Shown: positions 22,767 to 34,295 of the stretch, piece after piece
How positions within the stretch are numbered: the stretch's first letter is position 1
How the letters are laid out: every line of letters begins with the position of its first letter
Origin: Spinacia oleracea
Lineage: Eukaryota > Streptophyta > Magnoliopsida > Caryophyllales > Amaranthaceae
DNA length: 64,000 bases
Assembly (NCBI RefSeq): GCF_020520425.1
Contig: NC_079492.1
Span: 145,669,861-145,733,860 of the forward strand
Reading direction: 5' to 3'
The notes under the pieces: model-generated
The model's input: only the letters and a program-made list of their open reading frames with translations
Told to the model about the DNA's origin: nothing
The model's database searches: none
Translations under genes and position numbers: made by a program

Positions 22767-25700
22767 CTTAACTAAGTAACCCCTTAATTAATTTATATTA
22801 TAAAAAATATATAAATATCAAGAAATGTATCAAGAAATAAAAGCAGAGTAATCTGATTAAGGAAAGATAAAGATGAAGAAAAGATGGCTTAGCCCCTGAT
22901 CTGAGGCAGAGGTTGAGGGTTGATCTGAGGTAGAAGATATTCTGTTGTCACCTGTACTTGCAGGGCATCGCTTCTTCTACCACCCTTTTCTCTATTTTTC
23001 TGAGATTATATTCCAAAATTAAAATGCTTAATGCATGTGTTGTCTATTTTTGAATGTGAATATAACTTCAATTCCTAGCTTGTTTGATAGCTTCTCTCTT
23101 AACTAGAAGAATGAATGAAAGAGATTGTGTTTAAATCAAGTTGATTTGGGGTAGCTTATTTAAAGTTGTAAATTTGGGTGGGTGCCCATATGTATTACAT
23201 TATGATTCCTCATTTTTATGTTTTGGTTCCCCCTTTTAGTTATTCTTTATGTTAATTAATCGGAGACATCAGAGCTGTTAAAAACTAATCTGACCGACTT
23301 GACAATGATGAGTCAAAAGTTAAAGTGACTTGAATATGGGGGAGAATGTGTACGATGTGCAATTAGGGACGTCAGTAGAGTGGTTAAGTGAGGGTGGATA
23401 AAGATTCGGTGACCTGGATGCATGATGGGGCGGAGGTGGAGGGTGCCTAACCTGACCGACTTGACAACAATTAGTCAAAAGTTAAAAGGGACTTGAAAAA
23501 CTTGTGAATGTGTACGATCTGCATGTAGGGATGTCAGTGGAGTGGTTAAGTGAGGATAGATAAAGATTTTCTGGATGACTGGGGCGGAGATGGAGGGTGC
23601 CTAGGTCGTGCCTTTTGTTCATAAGGGTTGTGACAAATGCGCAAAGACAAACTCAAGTTAGGTTGTTTCATGTTTTACGTACGTTGAACCAATTAACCTA
23701 GAGGGAATGTTTAACTAGACCCGACTTGCTATGTACACAAGATTTGATAAATTGACCTATACGAAAATTAATGCCAATAAATCTAGATATGCCCGACTTT
23801 ACGACATAATTCACACGAATTACATAGTTCACTTCTGAATATGACTCAAATCAAACTCAATCAACAGATCTTCTAACTTCTTATACTCTATACTCTAGCC
23901 TTTCTACATGATGTATCATCTCATCTCTTATTTGATAACAAAAATTGAATATCATCTTTCAAAAAGCTTGATTATAAGCTAATTAATATAACCAAGCATT
24001 TGCATTTTTTAATCATATTTTGTTCCCATCCAAATATAAAAAATTAGAAGTTGATTAAAAGTCCTAAAGAAACGGCAGAAAAGAAGGAACCAAAACCCTT
24101 TTATGCAGAGAATAGTATCCTACACAACAACATTAAATATGTGAATTAAAACTAAAATATGCTTCAGATTTTACAATTAATTAAGGAAAACCAATTAAGA
24201 AAACAAAGTGGTGTGACAATGGGATGGGAACAAAATGGGTCACGGAATATGAGGGTGCTTGAAAATGGATATGAATGAAATAGTTAGTAGTAATGAAAAG
24301 GAAACTAAGTTGGTTTTGGTATTAGTGGTTGCTCATTCTGTTTTTTAATTAACTGGATGATGAGTCCAATTCCAACATTTTGATAAAAAAAAAAGTTATT
24401 CGTCAGCCCTTTACCCTTTATTGGACCATGCGAGACGAGAGTATCATGCTGCGTTAATGAGTCTCCGTTTGTTTCAATGGAGAACGATTTTCCATGAAAA
24501 GCGATTTTCAACGAAAATTTTAAAACAATTTTCCTTTGATTTTTTGCAAATACGGAAAACTATAGAGAAAAAAAAAATAGAAGTGGAAATGAGGGATAGT
24601 TGGGGAAAGAGAGAAGAAAACAAAAGTATAAGCGAGTAGAGAGGGAGGCATGCCATGTTTTTTCAGCGAAAATTCTACCTTGAGAAAGTTGTTTTCCGCC
24701 ATAATAGCACCATGTGACATAAAAACAAAGGAAAATGAGAAAATCACTTTCTAGAAAAGTGTTTTATGTCAAAACAAATGAAGGCTAAGTGAAAATAAAG
24801 TAAACAGAACATGACCTTAATAAATCTGTCGACGGATGTCACCTTGGTACATAAAAAGAGAATATTAATGAAAAGAATAATAATTTATTCGGAAAACCGA
24901 ACATATATTCTTTAATATCTCCTTTATGCGACACCTATTAATAATTTTCTAATCCATCAAACTCACTACTCCAACAAGCACCATCAATTTTTTATCTACT
25001 TGATCACTCTTAAAAAGTTTAAATATATTCCCATTTTGTAAAAAAGGGTATTTCTTGTAGTATTATCAATTTGTATTTATACTGGAATTGATAACTCACG
25101 CGGGATTCTTATTCTATTTTTCTATAACTTTAATTGGGTTTTCTCAAACAAATATCCAAGTCAATTTGTAGAAGTTTTTGGACCATTTTCTATGATACAT
25201 AACATGAATAAAAGTATATTAGAATGTACTAATTGGATGATACATATATTCCATCCCATGATGGAGGATGAGTTTATAACGACTCGATCAACACCTCAAT
25301 TTGTGCTGGAAGATAAGTTTGTATATTTTTGTTTATAATTATTGAAGAATTAAGATCGAATACAGATACAAGTGCCGTAAAGAGAACAGAGCCTAAAAGT
25401 CTGATCTGACTCACCAACCCGTAATACAAGTACTCCATACAATTATTCACGAGTAGTGACAGACCTGTCGACAAGTCTTTGGGTCTCATGGTGATTGGTG
25501 ACTAGTGAGACAATATGTATACACGTACAACGTTACATACCTAGCTCATATTTTTTTTTTTTTTTTTAACACGAACGTTACATACCTTCTTTTTTTTTCT
25601 TTTTTTTTTTAAGGTGGACATTACATAGTCATAACCCTACTTGTGTAACTTTGTGTCCGATCCATCTAACAATATATTTTTGTGAATAATTTACAAAGCT

Positions 25701-26045
25701 TATATAAAAAGGTCAAAAGAGACACTCAACGTAAGTTATACAAGTATGGAAGGAGCTAGGTTTAGTGCAACAAAATGCACAATCGAGAAATTATAGGCGA
25801 GTAATTATGGTGTGAACTAGTCCTCATAGTTGTCACAAATATAGGACTTCCATTTTTTACAATAAAATGTAAATGCTTCTAATATTTTTCACACTTATTT
25901 TACCTTTCTAAAAATGGAAAATTGGCTAATAAGGAAGGAAATAAACTAGAGAAGGACCGTTAAATTTGCTGTCTTCTTAAAACTTAATTAAAAAATTGCC
26001 CTAACTAGTTATTATTATTAATATTATTGTTATAATTATTAAAAA

Positions 26046-26093
<48 letters not shown>

Positions 26094-27498
26094 GTTTATT
26101 GTGATTATTAAGAACCATAAATGGTGAAATCCTCACATTTTTCCTCCTTTCTATTCTCCCTTTTTCATTTTTACCACATTAATCGCCTCTTGTGCGTTTC
26201 ATCTTTCTGCTAATTAATTTCCTCCTTTTCTCAAACTTTTCACAAACTTTTTTAATCTTTGAGGTAAAATTATCAACATTTTAACTTGAAGGATGAAATG
26301 ATCCATGGTACTATTATCAATCCTAATGCACTGAAACGATGTGCTTTTATCGAAAAGAAGTGATTTCTTCAGAATTTTGAGGTACGTTGGTGTTACAATC
26401 AATCCATCATACTCCGTACAACACTCATTTTCCACAGATTAATTCTTTAAAATCACTAGTTCTTTTTTTTGGTGGAGAAATAAAATTTAGCTGCCCATTC
26501 GGTGTTAATTTGAGGATGAATGTGTTGTAAATCTAACAATTTTTTCTCGTATACCGGATTATTATAAATATTAGTTAGATATTAGTATCGAAAAATATCC
26601 GTAGCATGCATGATTGAAATTTTATTAAGAATTAACTCGATCTAGGACATTTGTAAAAGTGCGAATCATAATGTTCAAAAATCTATTGCCAGAAAGTTAT
26701 TCATGTATGTCCGAATTATAGTTTTTGAATCACAATTATTAAGACAATAATTTTCTAGGTACAATGTACCCAATTCATTGCAATCCCTTTTTTCTTTTTT
26801 AAAATTTTAGTTTGCGAATGAGCTACAAAGGTGATACAGATAACAACGTGAAGTTTTAGATGATAGAATGTCACATTTTAAATGTGTTTGGTAGACTGTA
26901 ATGGACTAATGCACTACGTAATAGATTTGTGGATAATTTTGTACGTAAGAACGTGCTAACCATTTTTTGGGCAATAAACGATCATGGTCATATTCATATA
27001 AGAGTTGGTGCACTTGGATCAAATCAAGATCAATCTAACGTAACTAGTTCCTTATCATCCTTAGTTACAATACCGCAATTTGAATTATACATTGTGCACC
27101 CTGATACACATTCATTTAGAATCTAATGAACACGGATAATGATTTCATTGTACATGTACAAGTCGAATATTTGAAATATATGTTTTTGGGTTTGAACTAT
27201 ATGTTCATTTGCTATTTGTTCTTTGAGTATGAATAATATGTTCTTTGTATTTGAACTATATGTTCATTTATAAACAGGGTGCACAGTAAGTATTGTGCAC
27301 CCGGGTACATAAATCATATTTTGGTAACAACACAATTAACATATCATAGATAGATTAATACAATTTTACCTAATGCATTAACATCATTTCAGGATCAATG
27401 CACAAGAACACTTGAAGATTTTGGATTATTTTGATATTACTTCTTCTTATCAACAAACCAAACTCAATTAATCATAATCATAACCATAATCATAGAAA
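22767..27498. other. Intergenic between divergent HIPP and PMT genes
   Basis: No gene recognised. A tandem duplication of about 160 bp (CTGACCGACTTGACAA, GTGGTTAAGTGAGG, GGAGGGTGCCTA) lies at 23285-23449 and 23449-23603. A degenerate TIR element is possible at about 24455-24815. Poly-T runs at 25551-25612, (ATT)n at 26046-26095, and a GGGTGCACAGTAAGTATTGT/GCACCC hairpin near 27278-27302. Confidence 0.5.
26046..26095. repeat. (ATT)n microsatellite
   Basis: About 50 bp of ATT/TTA triplets. Confidence 0.9.
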
Positions 27499-30400
27499 AT
27501 GGCAAGGGAACATGGAGGAGGATCTCCAAAACCCCATTACCACACTGAAGCAAAACGAAAACGCCTGACTTACATATTTGCAGTAAGCAGCCTCTGTGTT
27601 CTGTTCTACATCCTCGGCGTCTGGCAAGGCAAATCACCCAGCTCTGTTGCCAACAAATTCAACCTCCAATCCAACAACAACAACAACGATTGCACAAACA
27701 ACAACAACCAATCCCCTGAATTGTCAACAACAACAACAACAACAACAACAACATCAAATCTAGACTTCGAAAGCCATCACCAGTTAGAATTAAACGAAAC
27801 AAACGAAGCAGAAATCAAAGAGTTTCCCCCCTGTGACATGTCATTCAGTGAGTATACACCATGCCAAGATCCAAGAAGGGGCAGGAAATTCGACCGTTAT
27901 ATGATGAAATACAGAGAAAGACATTGTCCTGTTAAAGAAGAGTTGATGCAGTGTCTTATACCACCTCCACCAAAGTATAAGACTCCATTTAAATGGCCTC
28001 AAAGTAGAGATATTGCTTGGTATGATAATATTCCTCATAAAGAACTTAGTATTGAGAAGGCTATTCAGAATTGGATTCAAGTTGAAGGTGATCGTTTTCG
28101 GTTTCCTGGTGGTGGTACTATGTTTCCTCGTGGTGCTGATGCTTATATTGATGATATTAATAAACTCATTCCATTGACTACTGGGAGTATTCGAACTGCT
28201 ATTGATACTGGTTGTGGGGTAAGTTATTACATAAACTTCTCTTGTTTGATGTGTAGTCTTTTCTTAGCTAGCTTTTGATCTCATGATGCATTTGTGTTTT
28301 ACAAGTTCTTTTGTGTTAGTTTAAGAAACAAGACCACATTGTTTACGATAAGTAAAACAGACCTTAAAGGCTCTATTATCTTCACCTTATTCTTATTGCT
28401 TCTTAGATCAGATCAGACCAGACCAGACCAGACCAGAAAAAGTAAAATACACTCGCATAAGACATTCAGATCAGACCAAACTAGAAACTCAAAAAACCTA
28501 ACCAAACCATGTGAGTAGAACAAAGCCATTGACACTGGCTGTGGGGTATGTAATTACAAAAACTTCTCTTATTTCATGTATAGCCTTTCCTTAGCTAACT
28601 TTCGATCTCATAATGGACCTGTGTTTTAAGAAATTAAACCACGTACACTATTAACGATAAGTGAAACCGGTTTTAATTTACCTAAAGGCCTTGTTCTCTT
28701 ACATGGTCTGGTTTTCTAGTTTATGGTATGCTTTGATCTGGTTTGGTCCGAATGTTTTCTATGTGTGATTTTTGCTTTTTGTGGTCTGCACTGAATGTTT
28801 TTCATGAGTGATTTTTGCTTTTTCTGGTCTGGTTTGGTTTGATCTAACTTTTTCTAATAAGCAATAAGAATAAGGTGAAGAGAACAAAGCCTAAGAACAA
28901 CAAACACGTGTAGTTTATCTAGTTTCTGTCATTTTTCGATTCTTCTGTTTCTGTTTTCAGACATCTGAAAACTGAAACCAGTATATACGTAAACATTCAT
29001 TGATTACCACCTTTCTTAAACAAACTTCAGATTCAAAGCAACACTATTAGCAATAAGGAATGCAATCTAGCTAAGCTGAGTGACTAATTGATTCCCACTT
29101 CCTTAAAAAAGTGTATACATATTATACAACAGCTTGAATCATTTATTTATTTGTTGGATGATGAAGGTTGCAAGTTGGGGAGCTTACTTATTAAAGAGAG
29201 ACATTGTTTCAATGTCTTTTGCACCACGAGACACACATGAAGCTCAAGTGCAGTTTGCTTTGGAGAGAGGAGTTCCTGCTATGATTGGCATCATGGCTTC
29301 CCAGAGGCTTCCTTATCCTGCAAGGGCTTTCGACATGGCTCACTGTTCCCGTTGTTTGATACCCTGGAACAAAAACGGTATGTTTTTTTCTTAAAATCAT
29401 CAAAAAATTGAAGAAAACAGTAGATAATAGCAGTACATGCAGTTGTTTGATTGACAATAACACAAGTTAAAATTACAATGAAGTATGGCAAAAACTGACC
29501 AGACCCCAGAATGACCTAAAACACTAGGTCTTGAACAAGATTTTGTGACCTGTAACCCGATTTTATCCGAATCGGAGCAACCAAAAAGTAATGGGCCAAA
29601 ACCCAATTTGAACATGTTTTTGACCCGACTGATTAAAAATCATAGTATTTATAGTAGATCATGAAGAATTTTAAGTATAGCAAACACGTTGTTGTTAATA
29701 TTGTTGGGTGTAATATGATTTTAATTTGAATTATACGTCATTTTATAGTTGAATTTGTTTAAATATAAACTTGTGTAGGAAAAATTTGTTAATTTGTGCC
29801 CATATATTTATTACCTAATTAATGAAAATACAATACGTGTTTAAACTCTTTCAACCCTGGGTTGACCCGAACTCGAAAGTTTTGGGTCTTGAACAAGCAT
29901 TTGTAAACCTGAACCCGAACAATGTTTTTCAACCCGACCAACCCGTTTGACAGATCTATATGTGATTGATATGTGTATTTAAACCTCTGCAGATGGATTG
30001 TATCTGATGGAAGTGGATAGAGTGCTAAGGCCAGGAGGTTACTGGATTCTTTCCGGACCTCCAATCCGCTGGAAAAAATACTGGAGAGGTTGGGAAAGAA
30101 CTCAGGAAGATCTCAAACAAGAACAAGATTCAATCGAAGATGTTGCAAACCGTTTATGCTGGAAAAAGGTCATTGAACAGGGTGATCTTTCCATTTGGCA
30201 GAAACCCTTTAATCACATTGAATGTATAAAGAGCAAGAAAACTCATCCAACCCCACATATTTGCAAATCAGACAACACAGATGCTGCATGGTATTACTCT
30301 AAATTACAGTTTCTATCTTTCATCCTAAGTTTACTCCTGAAATAATTCTAACTTTTTCCTGGTTTGTCAATGGAAAAAGGTACAAAGATTTAGAGGCTTG

Positions 30401-31701
30401 CATAGCACCATTGCCAGAAGTAAGCAACTCAAATGAAGTAGCAGGTGGAGCTCTTGAAAAATGGCCTGAACGCGCACTCGCTGTACCTCCTAGAATAAGC
30501 AGCAATTCTGTTCCTGGAATTTCTGCTGATAAATTCAGAGAAGACAATGATTTGTGGAAGGATAGAGTTGCATATTATAAGAGGATTGTTCCTCCTCTAC
30601 CACAAGGAAGGTATCGTAATGTGATGGATATGAATGCATACATGGGTGGTTTTGCAGCAGCTGTTGTTAAGTATCCTGTTTGGGTTATGAATGTGGTTCC
30701 TGCAAATTCTAATCCTGATACTCTTGGTGTGATTTATGAGCGCGGTTTTATTGGAACGTACCATGATTGGTGTGAAGCGTTCTCTTCGTATCCAAGAACT
30801 TATGATCTTATTCATGCTGGTGGTGTTTTCAGCATCTACCAGGACAGGTAATCAATCCCTCCCTTACTTAGTACTAATGAATTCGGGGGCTGTTTGGTTG
30901 GGGTATTCAAGAAAGGGAAGGGAATGAGCAGGATTCATTTCCTTTGTTATTGTTTGGAACACCATTTCAATCATTCCCTTTACCCTCTCTATTCCCCAAA
31001 CTCCTCCACCTTGATTCCACCCAATGGTTTTGTATTCCCTTTCCCCAGGTAGTCTGAAAGGGAGTTTGGAGTCAGACTCTTGAAATAATTTGGTAAAAGA
31101 CTTTGACAACTGTGGACGTGAGTTTGAAAATCCAAGACTTACTCAAGACTCGACTCTACTTATGTTTTTTTCTCCAACCAAATTAAAAAATCATGCCACG
31201 TCATCAAACTTTTTCCTATTTAATAATAGGGAGAGTCTTGTGTGAGTCTGAATAATGAAAAAGTACGTAAAAATAAGTGGAAAGCTAATGTGACAAATCT
31301 AGAGTATGAGAGATAAACTCACCCTTATAGCACTGGAAAACAATTGCCTACCACATAGACTCTCAGTACATGCAGCCGACCCAATCTCTTTGTGTATTAG
31401 CCTATGCTTTTGTTGTTCTTATAGAAACTTTTTTTTTGCTAAGCAATGTTTTTTGTTTTGGTTTCGAAGGTGTGATATTACCTACATTTTGCTCGAGATG
31501 GATAGACTGCTAAGGCCGGAAGGAACAGTGATATTCCGAGACACAGTAGAAGTTCTGGTGAAGATTCAAGCAATCACCAAGAGAATGAAGTGGAAAAGCC
31601 ATATTGCAGATCATGAAAGTGGCCCCTTCAACCCTGAGAAAATTCTGGTTGCTGTCAAAACATACTGGACAGGCGGCGATGCACCTGAGAAAAACAGCTA
31701 A
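27499..31701 (+). CDS. Probable methyltransferase, PMT family (PMT15/16/18-like), five exons, 642 aa
   Basis: Exons are 27499-28218, 29167-29377, 29993-30290, 30380-30847 and 31470-31701. All junctions are GT-AG and the total is 643 codons including the stop. The protein is a type II membrane protein: a short basic cytosolic tail, one membrane segment at about residues 24-42 ([17 protein letters not shown]), a low-complexity Asn/Thr stem, then a double methyltransferase domain. The first half carries [16 protein letters not shown], the SAM-binding motif AIDTGCG (residues 234-240, ending exactly at exon 1), [20 protein letters not shown] and [10 protein letters not shown]. The second half carries [15 protein letters not shown] and [14 protein letters not shown]. 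Family members are Golgi proteins implicated in methyl-esterification of wall polysaccharides, with QUA2 as the best-known relative. Length is usual for the family. Introns 1 and 4 hold MITE sequence, and intron 1 also holds a duplicated exon fragment. Confidence 0.95.
28198..28692 (+). repeat. Tandem partial duplication of exon 1 end plus intron start (PMT gene)
   Basis: Sequence at 28198-28366 is repeated with roughly 80-85% identity at 28525-28686. The first copy is the real 3' end of exon 1 plus the donor and start of intron 1. The second lies inside intron 1 and still reads AIDTGCG followed by GGGGTATGTA, a usable-looking donor. The differences within these seven codons are all synonymous. 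Each copy is followed by the same kind of TTA/TAA-flanked MITE edge (AAAGGC), so the duplication probably included part of a MITE. Confidence 0.75.
28367..28891. mobile_element. PIF/Harbinger-like MITE sequence in PMT intron 1
   Basis: The left part (28367-28510) and right part (28686-28891) share inverted sequence: CTTCACCTTATTCTTATTGC on the left and its complement at 28860-28880. GATCAGACCAGACC runs occur on the left and GGTCTGGTTTGGT runs on the right. Boundaries adjoin TTA/TAA. The middle is interrupted by the duplicated exon/intron segment, so the element is compound. Exact ends are uncertain. Confidence 0.55.
30885..31050. mobile_element. Fragment of the GGGGGCGTTTGGTT-type MITE in PMT intron 4
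   Basis: It begins GGGGGCTGTTTGGTTGG and shares the block ATTTCAATCATTCCCTTTA with the complete element at 34296-35173. I find no matching right terminus, so it is a truncated relative. The following bases to about 31320 resemble another repeat, also seen at 39070-39230. Confidence 0.6.
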
Positions 31702-32422
31702 AGATTAATTAGTTCATAAACAAAAAAAATTAACAGTGGCAATTAATCTTAGATAGACAATATCAGGGTATTAAAAACTATAGGATTCCTGATTAATCAA
31801 TCTTGTTGCATGATGTTGTTTCACATTGAGTAAGTCAGTGGAAACAGATCAGAGTAGAGTTAGACTATTCCAATTAACCTCAGGTGAAAGCATTAGTAAA
31901 TGCTCACTTTTTGGATTTGTTGGTTTATTGTTAAGCAAATTTTGGTTGCTTCTTTATTAGTAACATTCACCATGTCAAATATACCTTATTTCTTCAGGGC
32001 GCGTCCTGATTTGTCCTTGCAGTACCCTTTGAGAAATGTGTATCATACTTATCATTCATGCTTGGTGTATAATCGTCATGTTTCTTCACACCCTAAACGA
32101 AAAGAAATTATACTTAAAAATTAAATCGTAACAATTGCTTGAAATAAGAAAAATAAAATAGTCTTGTTTGTATCTTGCAAAGTACAACCGGTTGTATAAT
32201 AAAAATTGTCTTATTATTTGTGATTGTCTTGCAAAGTACAACCGGTTGTATACTAAAAATTGTCCCCTTTTTTTTTTTTTTTTTTTTCTAATCTTTGATT
32301 CTTTGTTTGACTACAATTAAACAAAAACTCCCTTTCTTGTACTAAATATTTCCTTTGTTTTGACTGCTCTAATTAAACAAGAACCATCTTTCTTGCACTA
32401 AACATTTTTTCTCAGGGAAGTA
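31702..32422. other. Intergenic region between PMT and PPR genes, with two short tandem duplications
   Basis: This holds the PMT 3' flank and PPR 5' flank. A block TCTTGCAAAGTACAACCGGT occurs at about 32172 and again at about 32227 (55 bp offset). A second block, ATTAAACAA.AACC/TCC..CTTTCTTG, occurs at about 32315 and again at about 32372. A run of T lies at 32270-32287. No TATA box stands out. Confidence 0.6.
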
Positions 32423-34132
32423 ATGCAAAGAACACTCTTCAGAGCACTTGAAAATCACTTCCAAAATTACAATCTTTTTCTTCTTTCTCCCTCCTCTACC
32501 TCTAAAACCCCAATCAGCTTTACCCGTAGAAACCATACTCATGATACTGGAGTGGAATTTTCTGGGGTTCGCGAAACAATCAGATGGGAAACCAACCCAG
32601 ATGGTTTTACATTGGTACAGATGATTCGAAACTGTATCAATCATAGATATGTTTCTCATGGAAAACAGCTTCACTGTTATGCTTTGCAATCTGGGTTTGC
32701 TTCAAATGTCTACGTTAATACAGCTTTGGTTAGCTTTTATGCCAAAGTTGTGTCTTTGGATGATGCACACAAACTGTTTGATGAAATGTCTCAACCAAAT
32801 GTTGTCTCTTGGAATTCTATAATTTCTGGGTATGTACATTCTGGGAATTTGTATAAAGCTCTATCACTCTTCCTTGAGCTTAATCAATCTGACCTCCTAC
32901 CTGATGCATACTCTTTTACTTCTGCATTAGCTGCGTGTGGTCAGTTGAGTTTGCTGCTATTAGGAATGTCCATACACTCGAGAATAATTCTTTATGGACT
33001 AGAATCAAGTGTTGTTGTGGCAAATTGTTTGATTGATATGTACGGGAAATGCAGTTCTGACGATGGTGCAATTCATGTGTTCAATGAGTTGAAATACAAG
33101 GATGTAATTTCATGGAATACAGTTATTGCAGCGTGTGCCAGAAATCGAAGGCTAGAACTAGCATCTGACTACTTTTATCAGATGCCTTACCCTGATACCG
33201 TCACATATAATGAAATGATTAATGGTATTTCACAGTTTGGCGACATAGATGAAGCTATTAAGATATTGAAGAGCATGCCAAACCCGAATTCATCATCATG
33301 GAACGCGATTATATCAGGATACGTGGTAAAAAACAGAGCATGGGAAGCTCTTAATTTTTTCACTCAAATGAAAGCAAGATCAGTAGTTATGGATGAATTT
33401 ACATATTCAAGCATTTTGAGTGGGATTGCGTGTATTTCAGCTCTACGGTGGGGTACATTACTCCATTGTTGTGTTATTAAACAAGGTTTGGTTACTTCGA
33501 TGATGATCGGGAGTGCACTAGTAGACATGTACTCGAAATGTGGGCAGGTAAAAGATGCAGAAATGTTGTTTCAGTTCATGCCCAGAAAAAACATTGTTAC
33601 TTGGAATGCATTAATATCTGGTCTTGCAAATAATGGGGAATCACACAAGGTAGTTCAATATTTCGAGGAGTTGAAAGATGCAAAGGGATTGAAACCCGAT
33701 GATATCACTTTCGTGAATGTTTTGGCAGCTTGTTCGCAATGTCAAATGCCATTGGAGAGAGCTTACGAGTATTTGATCTCCATGAACGATGATTATGGAA
33801 TTAAACCAAAGCCTAATCATCTAGCTTCTATTATTAGACTTATGGGACACCATGGACAGCTATGTAAAGCTGAAAGTATGATTTATGAATTAGGGTTTGG
33901 GTCATGCCCGTCTGTTTGGCGGGCTTTGCTTGGTGCTTGTGGAGCTTGTGGGGATTTGGATGTTGCCAAGGTTGCAGCTGCAAAGTTGAGAAGATTAGAG
34001 GATAATGAGGTCGGGTATGTAATTTTGTCGAACATAAACAAAGATCGAGGCAATTGGGTTGATGCAACTGCTGTTTGGGATCTGATGAGAGATGAAGGGG
34101 TGGTAAAAGAAGCTGGCTTTAGTCGAATATAG
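32423..34132 (+). CDS. Pentatricopeptide repeat protein, PLS class, E subgroup, 569 aa, intronless
   Basis: A single uninterrupted frame. After an N-terminal segment of about 60 residues that could act as an organelle transit peptide, repeats run from roughly residue 75 to 480. Typical motifs are NVVSWNSIISGYVHSGNLYKA, DVISWNTVIAACARNRR, SSSWNAIISGYVVKNRAWEA, IGSALVDMYSKCGQVKDAE and NIVTWNALISGLANNGESHK. The C-terminal part (PSVWRALLGACGACGDLDVA through YVILSNINKDRGNWVDA to EAGFSRI) is an E motif and stops before any DYW domain. Such proteins bind organellar RNA sequence-specifically and, in the E subgroup, usually guide C-to-U editing with a partner. Possibly orthologous to At5g47460, from memory and not checked. 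Only about 720 bp separate it from the PMT gene upstream. Confidence 0.92.
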   Translation: MQRTLFRALENHFQNYNLFLLSPSSTSKTPISFTRRNHTHDTGVEFSGVRETIRWETNPDGFTLVQMIRNCINHRYVSHGKQLHCYALQSGFASNVYVNTALVSFYAKVVSLDDAHKLFDEMSQPNVVSWNSIISGYVHSGNLYKALSLFLELNQSDLLPDAYSFTSALAACGQLSLLLLGMSIHSRIILYGLESSVVVANCLIDMYGKCSSDDGAIHVFNELKYKDVISWNTVIAACARNRRLELASDYFYQMPYPDTVTYNEMINGISQFGDIDEAIKILKSMPNPNSSSWNAIISGYVVKNRAWEALNFFTQMKARSVVMDEFTYSSILSGIACISALRWGTLLHCCVIKQGLVTSMMIGSALVDMYSKCGQVKDAEMLFQFMPRKNIVTWNALISGLANNGESHKVVQYFEELKDAKGLKPDDITFVNVLAACSQCQMPLERAYEYLISMNDDYGIKPKPNHLASIIRLMGHHGQLCKAESMIYELGFGSCPSVWRALLGACGACGDLDVAKVAAAKLRRLEDNEVGYVILSNINKDRGNWVDATAVWDLMRDEGVVKEAGFSRI

Positions 34133-34295
34133 AAGGGAGAAAGTTCAAACAAAGACAGAGTAACGAGAAGCTGAGAAATGTGTTCCTTGTGATAATGCAC
34201 CGGATTTTTACGCTTTGGTGGTGTATTTTTTATGTGAATCTGTGATGGAAGATGAGAACTCCCAAATTTTGTTCCTTGTTACATTAATTCTGTTA

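Noticed and set aside
22587-22775. Plus-strand frame over the HIPP leader
   Set aside because: Antisense shadow of HIPP exon 1 (His/Asn-rich on one strand, Tyr/Asp-rich on the other).
24421-24747. Overlapping short frames on both strands
   Set aside because: AT-rich, low-complexity, mutually overlapping, no domain. Possibly within a degenerate TIR element.
29209-29615. Minus-strand frames opposite PMT exon 2
   Set aside because: Shadows of the coding exon and adjacent intron. The plus-strand exon has the conserved family motifs.
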